Shown: positions 35,395 to 46,397 of the stretch, in pieces
Numbering within the stretch: position 1 is the stretch's first letter
How the letters are laid out: the number at the start of each line of letters is the position of its first letter
Source of the DNA: Phycisphaeraceae bacterium
GTDB taxonomy: Bacteria > Planctomycetota > Phycisphaerae > Phycisphaerales > UBA1924
Assembly: GCA_021299385.1 (NCBI GenBank)
Contig: JAJTGZ010000005.1
Coordinates: 1-53,372, forward strand
Length of the DNA: 53,372 nucleotides
Reading direction: 5' to 3'
Program-made: the position numbers and the translations under genes
Notes under the pieces: model-generated
What the model was told of the DNA's origin: nothing
The model's input: only the letters and a program-made list of their open reading frames with translations
Database searches by the model: none

Positions 35395-36502
35395 GCAGCC
35401 CACGCACCTGCCCGATCCGCTCCATCAATTCCCCCCGGCTGCCCGCCAGCACGTTGACATGCCCCAGCTTCCGCCCCGCCCGCGCCTCCTTGGCATAGTC
35501 GTGCAACTTCGCCCCCGCGATCCGCAGCACCTGCCGCGCATCGGGCATCGACCCGATCAGGTTCACCATACCCGCGTGCACACCCGGCGCGACCATCCCC
35601 GCATCCCCGAGCGGCAACCCCAGCACCGCCCGCACATGGTTCTCAAACTGGCTCGTCGCCGAGGCATCGATCGTCCAGTGCCCGCTGTTGTGCACCCGCG
35701 GGGCGATCTCATTGAACACCAGCTCCCCACCCACCTCAAACAACTCAATTGCCAGCACCCCCACATACTCCAGCGCACCAAGCACACCCCCGGCATATTC
35801 CTCCGCCCGCGCACGCACCCCCTCGCTGACACCCTCCGCCGGCGATGTGCTCACCCTCAAAATCCCCCCAGCATGCTCGTTGCACACCAGCGGATAAAAC
35901 CGCGTCTGCCCATCCACCCCACGCGCCGCGATGATCGACAGTTCCCGCGCAAACGGCACAAACCCCTCCGCTATCAACCCCCCCGCCGTCGCCCCCAACG
36001 CCCCCCAGCACGCCGCCACCTCCTCCGCCTTGCGCACCACCACCTGCCCCTTGCCGTCATACCCAAACCGCCTCGTCTTGACCACGCACGGCAGCCCCAC
36101 CTCCCTGACCGCACCCTCCAGTTCCCCCAGCGTCCTAGCCGCCACAAACGCCGGCGTCGGTATCCCCAGCGACCTCGCCAGGTTCTTCTCCAGCACCCGG
36201 TCCTGCGCCACACGCAGCGCAAGGCTCCCAGGGCGCACCGGCACGCCGCGCCGCTCGATCTCTTCTAGCAGCGCAACGGGAACATTCTCCCACTCTGTCG
36301 TAACCACGTCCACGCCGCGCAGAAAAGCATCCAGCCGTGCCGGCCTCTCAAAGTCATCAACATGCAACCCCCCAACATGCCCCGCCACGGCGTCTTCACG
36401 CTGGTCCCAGCATCGCGTCTGCACACCCAACTCGTGCGCCGCCAGCGCGAGCATCCGCCCGAGCTGCCCACCGCCCAAAATGCCCAGCCGCACCCTGCCC
36501 AT
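35387..36502 (-). CDS. purK: 5-(carboxyamino)imidazole ribonucleotide synthase
   Basis: 371 residues from ATG 36502 (MGRVRLGILGGGQLGRML). The 15 codons upstream in the same frame lack homology. ATP-grasp enzyme that carboxylates AIR with bicarbonate and ATP. Motifs are GGGQLGRM, VVTTEWENVP, PCVVKTRRFGYDGKGQ, EGFVPFARELSIIAAR, ELVFNEIAPRVHNSGHWTIDA and SQFENHVRAVLGLPLG. Complete, typical length. PurE is not in the window. Confidence 0.95.
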   Translation of the reverse strand: MGRVRLGILGGGQLGRMLALAAHELGVQTRCWDQREDAVAGHVGGLHVDDFERPARLDAFLRGVDVVTTEWENVPVALLEEIERRGVPVRPGSLALRVAQDRVLEKNLARSLGIPTPAFVAARTLGELEGAVREVGLPCVVKTRRFGYDGKGQVVVRKAEEVAACWGALGATAGGLIAEGFVPFARELSIIAARGVDGQTRFYPLVCNEHAGGILRVSTSPAEGVSEGVRARAEEYAGGVLGALEYVGVLAIELFEVGGELVFNEIAPRVHNSGHWTIDASATSQFENHVRAVLGLPLGDAGMVAPGVHAGMVNLIGSMPDARQVLRIAGAKLHDYAKEARAGRKLGHVNVLAGSRGELMERIGQVRGLLR

Positions 36503-36543
36503 CGCGCCAGCGTACGCACGCACACCGCTTTGTTCCGCCCCCA

Positions 36544-37725
36544 TCACGCCGCCGCGTCGCTCGCCGGGCGAACCTCCGCCAGCGATCCGAGCATCACGGC
36601 GATCTGCTCAGGCGTCAGCACCCCGTCGCACACCCCCGCTGCCACCACCGCCTTGGGCATCCCATAGACCACGCACGAGGCCGCATCCTGCGTCAGGATC
36701 GTCCCACCCCTGGCCTTGATTTCACGCGCCCCCGAGGCCCCGTCCTCGCCCATCCCTGTCAGCACGACCGCGAGCACCTTCCCCGACACCACCTTCGCCG
36801 CCGTGGAGAACAGCACGTTTACGCTCGGGCGATACAACTCACTCTTGGGCTCCTCGGACGTAGAAATCGTTACCTTCCCGCCAGCGCCCCGAACCAGGTG
36901 CGTGTGCACCCCGCCCTGGCACATATAAATCGTGCCAGGGTGCAGCGGCATGCCCACCTCCGCGTGCACCACCGTCATGTTGCACATCTCATCAAGACGC
37001 TGCGCTAAACTCCGCGTAAACAGCACCGGCATGTGCTGGGCCACCACCACCGGGCAGCTCAGATCCGCCGGCAACGCCGACAGGATCACCTCCAACACAG
37101 GCGGCCCACCCGTGCTCGAACCAATTACGATCAACCCAAACTCGTCGTGATCAAACCGGTGCTCAGGCTTGATCCGCCACACCTGCCCCTCGGGCAGTGC
37201 CACCCTTGGCAACCCAGACGGCGCTCGCACCGGCGTAGCCGCAGCTTCCAAAGGGAACGATCCACTCGGGGCGATCGCCCTGATCTTGGCGATCAACTCA
37301 TCCCGCATCGCCTCGACCTTGTCCGAGATCGTCGACTGGTCCTTGGCAATCACCTCCGCAGCACCGAACCGCAACGCCTGCAACGCCGCGTGGCTACCCG
37401 CCGACGTCAGGCTCGAACACATCAGCACCGCAGGCGGTGGGTTGCACTCACGCTTGATCGCACGCAAGCACGTCATCCCGTCCACCCCGGGCATCTCCAC
37501 GTCCAGCGTTACAACGTCCGGCCGCAACGCCTTGACCTTCTCCAGCCCGTCCTTGCCGTCCCGCGCTGTACCCACCACCCGCATGCCAGGCTCTGAGTCG
37601 ATCAACTTTGATAACGCCCGACGAAAAAACGGCGAATCATCTACCACCAACACCCCAATCTGCCTTGGCGCGCCAGCACCCGCAGTGCTCGATCCGGCGA
37701 TAGTGGGGGGGGGAGGCATAGACAT
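36544..37725 (-). CDS. cheB: CheB-type protein-glutamate methylesterase with receiver domain
   Basis: 393 residues from ATG 37725; the frame is open upstream without homology. The receiver domain (about residues 24-140) has VLVVDDSPFFRR, phospho-Asp in VVTLDVEMPGVDG (about 74) and MCSSLT. The methylesterase domain (about 195-380) has the catalytic Ser in VIGSSTGGPP, His in VVAQHMP, Asp in LTGMGEDGASG, and DAASCVVYGMPKA near the end. It demethylates or deamidates chemoreceptors after phosphorylation by CheA. No cheA, cheR, cheW or receptor is adjacent, so it is an orphan here. Confidence 0.94.
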   Translation of the reverse strand: MSMPPPPTIAGSSTAGAGAPRQIGVLVVDDSPFFRRALSKLIDSEPGMRVVGTARDGKDGLEKVKALRPDVVTLDVEMPGVDGMTCLRAIKRECNPPPAVLMCSSLTSAGSHAALQALRFGAAEVIAKDQSTISDKVEAMRDELIAKIRAIAPSGSFPLEAAATPVRAPSGLPRVALPEGQVWRIKPEHRFDHDEFGLIVIGSSTGGPPVLEVILSALPADLSCPVVVAQHMPVLFTRSLAQRLDEMCNMTVVHAEVGMPLHPGTIYMCQGGVHTHLVRGAGGKVTISTSEEPKSELYRPSVNVLFSTAAKVVSGKVLAVVLTGMGEDGASGAREIKARGGTILTQDAASCVVYGMPKAVVAAGVCDGVLTPEQIAVMLGSLAEVRPASDAAA

Positions 37726-37984
37726 GGTGAGGCTTGATCTGCGTCGATCCCTATGGCTTTTATCGACGCCCACCACACACAAATCCATGCCCATGCACAC
37801 AAAACGCACTACCCCCCAGCACCACCCACCCATCCCGGTGGGCAGACTCAAACCCACCAGGCACGCCCCAACCCCAGGGCAAAACCCTCGCCGGCACACC
37901 CACACGCTCTTTTATCGGCCCCCAACTACAAACACGCACCTGCACGCCCAAACCTCGCCGTGCTCGGCACACTTCTTCCTGTAA
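37726..37984. other. Intergenic leader region between cheB and tRNA-Leu
   Basis: 259 bp, C-rich on the plus strand. It forms the upstream region of cheB (minus strand). I see no small gene, inverted repeat or recognisable promoter in it. Confidence 0.4.
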
Positions 37985-38068
37985 TGCCCGGGACAGGACT
38001 TGAACCTGCACACCCTTGCGGGCTCTACCACCTCAAGGTAGCGCGTCTGCCAGTTTCGCCACCCGGGC
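37985..38068 (-). tRNA. tRNA-Leu (anticodon GAG)
   Basis: 84 nt. The 7-bp acceptor stem is GCCCGGG (38068-38062) with CCCGGGC (37992-37986) and discriminator A at 37985. The D arm has TGGCAGACGC. The anticodon arm is CTACC-TTGAGGT-GGTAG, giving GAG. A long variable arm (AGCCCGCAAGGGTGT), typical of class II leucine tRNA, and a T arm with GGTTCAAGTCC follow. CCA is not encoded. It reads CUC/CUU. Confidence 0.97.
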
Positions 38069-38159
38069 TGAGTGGATAGCAGTATAAGCCATCGAGACCC
38101 GCCCGGCAATCACCCCCCCTTTGCTCCCGCACGCCCACACAGGACATAACCTGACCGCA

Positions 38160-39320
38160 ATGCCTACACACGCTGCCACCCCCGCCCCAGGCCCCCTCTC
38201 GAAAAAACTCCACCGCGCGCTCGATGAACAATCTCCCCTCCTCCAGGTCAAAGACCTCGCCGTCAGCTTCGACAACCGCAACGGCCCACGCATCCAGGCC
38301 GTTGACGGCGTGCGCATGACCATCTACCCACGCCAGACCCTCGCCGTCGTCGGCGAATCCGGATGCGGCAAGTCCGTAACCGCCATGAGCGCACTGCACC
38401 TCATCCCACGCCCACCAGGCCGATGGGACCGTGGCCAGATGATGTTCGCCACCGACGACGGCCCACGCGACCTGCTCACCTACAACGAACAAGAAATCCG
38501 CAACGTCCGCGGCAACGAGATCGCCATGATCTTCCAAGAGCCGATGACCAGCCTCAACCCAGTCTACACCATCGGCGACCAGATCCTCGAAGCCATCCTC
38601 CTGCACCAAAGAGTCGACGCCGACCAGGCACGCCAGATCGCCATCGCCGCCATGACCGACGTCGGCATCACACAGGCCGCCGACCGCCTTGCCGCCTATC
38701 CACATCAGTTCTCAGGGGGCATGCGCCAACGCGTCATGATCGCCATGGCCCTGGCCTGCCAGCCCAAACTCCTCCTCGCCGACGAGCCGACCACCGCCCT
38801 GGACGTAACGATCCAGGCCCAGATCCTCGACCTCCTGCGCGAGCTCCAACGCACCCGGCAGATGAGCATCATGCTCATCACCCACGCCCTGGGCGTCGTC
38901 GCCGAGAACGCCGACGTCGTCTGCGTCATGTATGCCGGGCGCGTCGTCGAATACGCACGCGTCTTTGACCTCTTCGACAACCCCATGCACCCCTACACGC
39001 GCGGCCTGCTGGCAAGCATCCCCAAAACCCGCGAACTCACCGACCGCCTCATCACCATCCGTGAGGTCGTCGACGACCCCGCCCAGTTCGCACGCCTGCC
39101 CGGCCACGACAAAGGCCTCCGCCCCTGGTGGCCCTGGCACCAGCAACCCGCCGACCTCGCCCCCAACCCAGGCCCAGGCGGCGACTACGCCCTCGTCGAG
39201 GTCGCACGCGATCACTGGGTCGGCTGCTGGCGAACCCCCGGCATCACGGGCCTGAGCGAACGCTTCCCCGACCTCGACTACCGCATCGCCGACGACCCAA
39301 GCCAACGCCAAACAGGCTGA
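38160..39320 (+). CDS. Oligopeptide/dipeptide ABC transporter ATP-binding protein (OppD/DppD type)
   Basis: 386 residues from ATG 38160. Walker A is [12 protein letters not shown] (about residue 64). [21 protein letters not shown] is the Opp/Dpp-family Q-loop. The signature is [15 protein letters not shown], Walker [17 protein letters not shown], switch His in LITHALG. The C-terminal oligo_HPY motif ([15 protein letters not shown]) identifies peptide or nickel uptake ATPases. The usual iron-sulfur-like CRFxPRCP tail is replaced by VGCWRTPG. No permease, binding protein or OppF gene is adjacent. Confidence 0.9.
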   Translation: MPTHAATPAPGPLSKKLHRALDEQSPLLQVKDLAVSFDNRNGPRIQAVDGVRMTIYPRQTLAVVGESGCGKSVTAMSALHLIPRPPGRWDRGQMMFATDDGPRDLLTYNEQEIRNVRGNEIAMIFQEPMTSLNPVYTIGDQILEAILLHQRVDADQARQIAIAAMTDVGITQAADRLAAYPHQFSGGMRQRVMIAMALACQPKLLLADEPTTALDVTIQAQILDLLRELQRTRQMSIMLITHALGVVAENADVVCVMYAGRVVEYARVFDLFDNPMHPYTRGLLASIPKTRELTDRLITIREVVDDPAQFARLPGHDKGLRPWWPWHQQPADLAPNPGPGGDYALVEVARDHWVGCWRTPGITGLSERFPDLDYRIADDPSQRQTG

Positions 39321-39352
39321 ACACCCAACCAGCAAACCTATCCTCCGCCACT

Positions 39353-41251
<1,899 letters not shown>

Positions 41252-41313
41252 ACCCGCAACCCGGTTACACTACATCTTCGCTCCACCCCCTGGGCAACCC
41301 CACGGAGACCACC

Positions 41314-43605
41314 ATGAACGCCACCCGCTCCATCACCGGCGCACTCGCGCTCGCCGCCCTCGCCGGCAGCGCACTGGCACAACTCGCACCGGGCACCGGC
41401 GAGCAGGTCAAACGCAACATCGCCCGCTTCTACGCCCCCTACTTCACCGACGCCGACCGCGTACCCAGCTACGCCACCGAAAAGATCATCGCCACCACGG
41501 CCAAAAACCCCCCAGGCGTCATCGTCCCAACCTTCGAGAAACTCCCCGACGGCAGGCACCGCGCACGCATCGACATCACCCCCGGCACCTCCCTCTACGG
41601 CACCGGCGAGGTCGGCGGACCACTCCTCCGCAACGGACGCACCGTAACACTCTGGAACACCGACGCCTTCGGCTACAAGCCAGACTCACCCAGCCTCTAC
41701 CAGAGCCACCCCTGGGTCCTGGCCGTACGACCCAACGGCACCGCCTTCGGCGTCCTGGCCGACACCACCTGGCGCACCGAGATCAACCTCGAAACAGGCA
41801 TCGACTTCATCGCCGAGGGCAACCCCTTCCCCCTCTTTATCATCGAGCGCGACACACCCCAAGACGTCATCAAGGGCCTCACCGAACTCATCGACCCCAT
41901 GCCACTGCCCCCCAAGTGGGCCATCGGCTTCCAGCAGTGTCGATACTCCTACAACCCCGAGAGCCGCGTCCGCGAGATCGCGCAGGGCTTCCGCGACCGC
42001 AAAATCCCCGCCACCGTCCTCTGGTTCGATATCGACTACATGGCCGGCTACCGCGCCTGGACCTTTGACCCCACCCAGTTCCCCAACCCAAGGCAGCTCA
42101 ACGAAGACCTCGGCAAGCAAGGCTGGAAGCGCATCTGGATGATCAACCCAGGCCAGAAGTACGACCCCTCCCTCAGCGAGGCTGAAAAATCCGCCGCCTC
42201 CAAAATCAGCCCCGCCATGCTCGCCGCCTGGCAGGCCCAGGCTGATGTCGCCAAGGGCGTCCGCTCCACAGGCGACGCCATCGACGCCTGGGTCAAGGAC
42301 GCCAAAGGCCAGGTCTATCAAGGTGCCGTCTGGCCCGGCATGTGCGTCTTCCCCGACTACACCAGCCCCGCCGTGCGCACCTGGTGGGCCGGGCTCTACA
42401 AGCCCTTCATGGACCAGGGCATCGACGGCGTATGGAACGACATGAACGAACCGGCCATCTTCAACGTCGCCAGCAAAACCATGCCCGAGGACAACATGCA
42501 CGTCGGCGGCCTCGAACCCTTCGGCAAAGTCGAGCCAGGCAACCACGCTCGCTTCCACAACGTCTACGGCATGCTCATGGCCAAGGGAACCTACGCCGGC
42601 ATCGCCGCCGCCAACCCCGAAAAACGCCCCTTCGTCCTCACCCGCGCAGGCTACATCGGCAGCCAGCGCTACGCCGCCACATGGACCGGCGACAACAGCG
42701 CCGATTGGAACGACCTCGAACAGTCCATACCCATGGTCCTCAACCTCGGCATCAGCGGCCAGCCCTTTAGCGGCCCCGATATCGGTGGCTTCAACGGCAG
42801 CGGCCCACGCGACCAGGCCGAGCGCGCCCTCCACTTCGCCCGCTGGATGGGCATCGGCGCACTCCTCCCCTTCAGCCGCGCACACACCGCCAAGGGGAAC
42901 GTCGATAAAGAGCCCTGGTCCTTCGGCCCCGAGACCGAGGCCGTCTGCCGAATGGCACTCGAACGCCGCTACCGCCTCATGCCCTACCTCTACACCCTCT
43001 TCTACGAGGCCAGCCTCACCAACATGCCCGTCGCTCGCCCCGTCTTCTTCGCCGACCCCAAAGACCCCGCCCTCCGCGGCGAGGACGACGCCTTCCTCCT
43101 CGGCGACGCACTCCTGGTCGTCCCCCAACTCATGCCCGACGGCACACGCAGGCCCATCGAACCAAAGGGCACCTGGCGCACCATCGAACTCGTCTCCACA
43201 ACACCCGGCACCAACGCCACCACCACCACCAACGCACACAAAGACCTCCCTGTCCTCAAACTCCGCGGCGGCGCGATCCTCCCCGTCGGCCCGATCCAAC
43301 AGTTCACCGACGAAAAACCACTCGACCCCCTCACACTCATCGTCTCCCTCGACGCCGCCGGCAGCGCCAAGGGCGAACTCTACGAAGACGCAGGCGACGG
43401 TTACGGCTACAAAAAAGGTGAGTTCCTCACCACCCGCTACGTCGCCGCCACCCAGGGCGACTCCCTCGTCATCGACATCACCGGCACCGACGGCCAGATG
43501 CCCCGCCCCGCACGCAAACTCATCGTCCAAATCCTCACCGACACCGGCTCCATCATCACCGCCGAGGGCACCGACGGCAAACCCCTGACCATCAAACTCA
43601 AGTAA
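41314..43605 (+). CDS. Secreted glycoside hydrolase family 31 (alpha-glucosidase)
   Basis: 763 residues, with a CGGAGA ribosome site before ATG 41314. The signal peptide is ALALAALAGSALAQ. The N-terminal beta-sandwich (to about residue 190) holds TSLYGTGEVGG. The barrel begins at PPKWAIGFQQCRYSYNPE and has IPATVLWFDIDYM. The nucleophile Asp is in GVWNDMNEPAIF (about residue 375) and the acid/base in ATWTGDNSADW (about 458). GPDIGGFNG follows, and a C-terminal beta domain has LYEDAGDGYGY. Acts on alpha-linked gluco-oligosaccharides outside the cytoplasm; exact linkage not predictable. Confidence 0.94.
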   Translation: MNATRSITGALALAALAGSALAQLAPGTGEQVKRNIARFYAPYFTDADRVPSYATEKIIATTAKNPPGVIVPTFEKLPDGRHRARIDITPGTSLYGTGEVGGPLLRNGRTVTLWNTDAFGYKPDSPSLYQSHPWVLAVRPNGTAFGVLADTTWRTEINLETGIDFIAEGNPFPLFIIERDTPQDVIKGLTELIDPMPLPPKWAIGFQQCRYSYNPESRVREIAQGFRDRKIPATVLWFDIDYMAGYRAWTFDPTQFPNPRQLNEDLGKQGWKRIWMINPGQKYDPSLSEAEKSAASKISPAMLAAWQAQADVAKGVRSTGDAIDAWVKDAKGQVYQGAVWPGMCVFPDYTSPAVRTWWAGLYKPFMDQGIDGVWNDMNEPAIFNVASKTMPEDNMHVGGLEPFGKVEPGNHARFHNVYGMLMAKGTYAGIAAANPEKRPFVLTRAGYIGSQRYAATWTGDNSADWNDLEQSIPMVLNLGISGQPFSGPDIGGFNGSGPRDQAERALHFARWMGIGALLPFSRAHTAKGNVDKEPWSFGPETEAVCRMALERRYRLMPYLYTLFYEASLTNMPVARPVFFADPKDPALRGEDDAFLLGDALLVVPQLMPDGTRRPIEPKGTWRTIELVSTTPGTNATTTTNAHKDLPVLKLRGGAILPVGPIQQFTDEKPLDPLTLIVSLDAAGSAKGELYEDAGDGYGYKKGEFLTTRYVAATQGDSLVIDITGTDGQMPRPARKLIVQILTDTGSIITAEGTDGKPLTIKLK

Positions 43606-43620
43606 CAAACAGTGCATCCA

Positions 43621-43830
43621 GAACCCCTCTCCCGAGGGGAGGGGCGGGGGTGGAGGTTGATTCTCAGTGGTGCAGGCTTCCAGCCTGCACAGCAAACAGA
43701 TTTCACCACAGACTCACAGGGCACAGAGAATTACAGATGCATTAGGTTTGTCTTCCCTCCACAATCCCTGCATCCCTCTTCTCTGTGCCTCGGTGCCTCT
43801 GTGGCAAACTGCCTTTACGCACAGGTTGAA
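43621..43830 (+). repeat. Composite intergenic repeat, copy A
   Basis: About 210 bp. It starts with GAACCCCTCTCCCGAGGGGA (hairpin 1), then GTGGTGCAGGCTTCCAGCCT with GCAC (hairpin 2), then ACCACAGACTCACAGGGCAC, a variable middle, and CTCTGTGCCTCGGTGCCTCT with GTGG. The last block is partly complementary to the third. Same order and orientation as copies at 44109 and 48344. Lies between GH31 and DUF2798. Confidence 0.85.
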
Positions 43831-43843
43831 AACCTCCGCCCTC

Positions 43844-44071
43844 TCACCGCGTGATCTTGCCCACGATCCGCCGCGTCGCCGGCACCACCAGCATCGCCGT
43901 CGGCCACGCCACGATCCCTCCCAGCGCCCACCCGCGCAACCAAATTCCAAAGAACCCACTGGCAAAGCCCCCCCGCGCCACCGTCAGCGCCAGCGATATC
44001 ACCATACTCATGATGAAAACCATGATCGTGACAAACAGCACCGTCGAATACTTCTTATCAAACCTGACCAT
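43844..44071 (-). CDS. DUF2798 small membrane protein
   Basis: 75 residues from ATG 44071. Reading further upstream would run into repeat copy B and produces only repeat-encoded peptide. Two hydrophobic helices (about residues 10-32 and 40-62) with MVISLALTVARGGFASGFFGIWLRGW and WPTAMLVVPATRRIV match the two-helix DUF2798 pattern (small proteins often about 75 residues). Function unknown. It is bracketed by same-orientation copies A and B of the composite repeat. Confidence 0.8.
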   Translation of the reverse strand: MVRFDKKYSTVLFVTIMVFIMSMVISLALTVARGGFASGFFGIWLRGWALGGIVAWPTAMLVVPATRRIVGKITR

Positions 44072-44108
44072 GCCCCCAACTATCGGCAACCCCCACCATC
44101 CCACAACA

Positions 44109-44305
44109 GAACCCCTCCCCCGAGGGCAGGGGCAGGAGTGGGGTTGTCTCTGGGTGGTGCAGGCACCCAGCCTGCACGGCAAACAGACTTAACCACCGAG
44201 GCACAGAGGCACTGAAAAAATACGAATGGTTCGTCTTTCCTGCACAACCACTGCATCTCTCTCTCTGTGCCTCGGAGCCTCTGTGGTGAATTGCCTTTAC
44301 ACACA
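44109..44305 (+). repeat. Composite intergenic repeat, copy B
   Basis: About 197 bp. GAACCCCTCCCCCGAGGGCA, GGTGGTGCAGGCACCCAGCC with TGCAC, ACCACCGAGGCACAGAGGCA, a variable middle, then CTGTGCCTCGGAGCCTCTGT with GGT. The third and last blocks are inverted relative to each other and could pair across the middle. It ends two bases before the RNase Y stop codon, so it forms the 3' flank of that gene. Confidence 0.85.
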
Positions 44306-44307
44306 CC

Positions 44308-45891
44308 TCACCGAGCAATCTCAATCGCCCGCGTCTCCCGCAGCACCGTAACCTTGATCTCACCCGGGAACGTCATCTCCTCACTGACCCGCTTGGCGAT
44401 CGACTGCGCCACCGCATACGCCTCGTCGTCCCCAACGCGTTTACAGTCCACCATCACCCGCACCTCGCGACCGGCCTGAATCGCGTACGCCTCCGTAACC
44501 CCCGCGTGCTTCATCGCGATGTCCTGCAGCTGTTCCAGACGCTGGATGTACTTTTCCAGGCTCTCTCGCCGAGCGCCCGGGCGTGAACTGCTGATCGCAT
44601 CGGCCGCCATCACGATCGGCGTATAAAAACTCGTGCTCGGCACGTCCCCGTGGTGCCCAGCGATCGCGTTGAGCACCGGCTCACGCTCACCATACTGCTT
44701 GGCAAAGTCGTACCCGATCTTCGGGTGCGTCCCCTCCACCTCGTGGTCCATCGACTTGCCGATGTCGTGCAGGTACCCGCACCGCCTCGCCAACGTCCCG
44801 TCCAGCCCGAGCTGGTCAGCAATAAGCTGGCACAAAAACCCAACCTCAATCGAGTGCCGCAGCACGTTCTGCCCGTAACTGCTCCTAAAGTGCATCCGCC
44901 CCATCGCCTCGACGACCTTCGGGTGCATCCCGCGCAGGTTGATCTCCGCCGCCGCATCCCGGCCATACTTGCCGATCCTCTCGTCCATCTCTGACCGCAC
45001 CTTCTCCACAACCTCCTCGATCCGCGACGGGTGCATCCTCCCGTCGGCGATCAACCTCTGCAAACTCTCCACCGCGATCGCCTGCCGAACCTTGTCAAAG
45101 CACGACACCACAATCACCCCCGGCGTGTCGTCAACGATGATGTCCACACCCGTCGCCTTCTCGATCGCCCGGATGTTCCGCCCCTCGCGACCGATGATCC
45201 TCCCCTTCATGTCATCCGACGGGATCGGCACCGACCGCACCGTGCTCTCGCTGGTGTGCTCACTGGCACACCGCTGGATCGCCATCAGCGTGATCTCACG
45301 CGCCTTCTCCTTCGCATCCCGCTCGGCGTCCTCGATCGTCCTGCGCACAATCTTCGCCGCCTCCGCCTGGCTCTCCTGCTCAACCCGCTCCAGCAGCATC
45401 GCCCGCGCCTGCTCCACGCTCATCCCAGACACCGACAGCAACTTCTCACGCTGCGCGGCGAGCACCTCCCCGAGTTCCTTCTCCCGAGCCGCAGCCCCCG
45501 CCAGCCGATCGGCCAGCCCCGCCTCCACCCGTGCCAACTGCTCGTCCCGTGCCGTCAACTGATCGAGCTTCCTGTCCACCAGGTCCTCGCGCTTGGCCAG
45601 GCGACGCTCCGTCTCGCGCAACTCCTCCCGCTGGGCGCTCGTCTCCCGCTCAAACTTCTCCTTCCGCTCCAGCAGTTTCTTGTCCCCCTCCAGCTCCGCC
45701 CGCCCGACGATCGAACGCGCTTCCTCACCCGCACGCGCCTTGAGGCTCTCCGCCTCGCGTGCAGCCTCCTTGGCACCCCCCAGCCCGATCTGCCGAAGCA
45801 CCAACCACCCGATCACCACACCAACAACAACCCCGGCAAGCGCCCCAAACGCCACCGAGGTCAAATCAACTTGCGACAACATAAAAATCAT
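44308..45891 (-). CDS. rny: Ribonuclease Y
   Basis: 527 residues. GGAG six bases before ATG 45891 supports this start; a second ATG lies three codons in. An endoribonuclease anchored to the membrane that initiates mRNA decay. Order: N-terminal helix (about 11-33), long charged coiled coil (about 35-190), KH domain with SDDMKGRIIGREGRNIRAIE (about 225-245), TPGVIVVSCFD, then the HD domain with CGYLHDIGKSMDHE (about 374) and AIAGHHGD. It ends with MVDCKRVGDDEAYA and the conserved PGEIKVTVLRETRA. All key residues are present. Confidence 0.97.
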   Translation of the reverse strand: MIFMLSQVDLTSVAFGALAGVVVGVVIGWLVLRQIGLGGAKEAAREAESLKARAGEEARSIVGRAELEGDKKLLERKEKFERETSAQREELRETERRLAKREDLVDRKLDQLTARDEQLARVEAGLADRLAGAAAREKELGEVLAAQREKLLSVSGMSVEQARAMLLERVEQESQAEAAKIVRRTIEDAERDAKEKAREITLMAIQRCASEHTSESTVRSVPIPSDDMKGRIIGREGRNIRAIEKATGVDIIVDDTPGVIVVSCFDKVRQAIAVESLQRLIADGRMHPSRIEEVVEKVRSEMDERIGKYGRDAAAEINLRGMHPKVVEAMGRMHFRSSYGQNVLRHSIEVGFLCQLIADQLGLDGTLARRCGYLHDIGKSMDHEVEGTHPKIGYDFAKQYGEREPVLNAIAGHHGDVPSTSFYTPIVMAADAISSSRPGARRESLEKYIQRLEQLQDIAMKHAGVTEAYAIQAGREVRVMVDCKRVGDDEAYAVAQSIAKRVSEEMTFPGEIKVTVLRETRAIEIAR

Positions 45892-46397
45892 GCCGCGCTC
45901 CGCTCGCCCGTACACACACTCGTGTACAAGCCGCCCTGCGAACGCGCACAGCCCACCCGCCAGAACACCCGGCAGAGTCGCCCACAATCAATCCACGCGA
46001 CGACCCCGGCAACCCAGCACTCACCCGCCGGCCCAACACACCCAACCCACACCCGCGCCCTAGCGCGCAGCAAAGATTCGGGCTGCTCCCAAACCACTCA
46101 CGCCCATCTGGAGCCTGTCAGGCCGCATTCTACAAAAACCAAAGGCTGCCGACACACAACGTACGTCAAACATGGCTGATCTATCGCGGGAAACCATCAA
46201 CGAACCCACTCCCGCGGGCTGCACACGCGGCACCGCCGCCTGTGCACATCCTGTGAACGACCGGAAACGGCTGGCCGTGCCGATCGGAAAACGACCGACC
46301 CTTCCCAGGCCGGCACCTCATTAGATCGCCCCTCAGCCCCAATGTCAAGGCTCGGTCAAGATTTCTATCCTGCCCCCACCCCCACCCCATTCCACCC
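45892..46397. other. Long 5' leader region of RNase Y (no gene)
   Basis: 506 bp between the RNase Y start and the VOC gene stop. No credible coding sequence. The plus-strand distal part (46250-46312) has near-repeats ACGACCGGAAACGG and TCGGAAAACGACCG around a CCGATCGG palindrome. The only promoter seen (46320-46348) would give a leader of about 420 nt to rny. Such leaders can hold self-cleavage sites or a regulatory RNA; which applies here is not shown by the sequence. Confidence 0.45.
46320..46348 (-). promoter_or_regulatory. Near-consensus sigma-70 promoter upstream of rny
   Basis: On the minus strand, TTGACA (46348-46343), 17 bases, then TCTAAT (46325-46320). The -35 is a perfect match and the -10 has one mismatch, with ideal spacing, which is uncommon in DNA this GC-rich. 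It points to RNase Y, with transcription expected to start near 46313. Confidence 0.6.

Noticed and set aside
35459-36268. 269-residue plus-strand frame over purK
   Set aside because: Arg/Pro/His-rich antisense shadow; purK on the other strand has full family motifs.
43621-43660. C-rich hairpin of the composite repeat as a GH31 terminator
   Set aside because: No T-run on the plus strand; the same block recurs in copies not downstream of a plus-strand gene.
41686-43695. 669-residue minus-strand reading frame
   Set aside because: Gly/Val/Asp-rich shadow of the GH31 gene.
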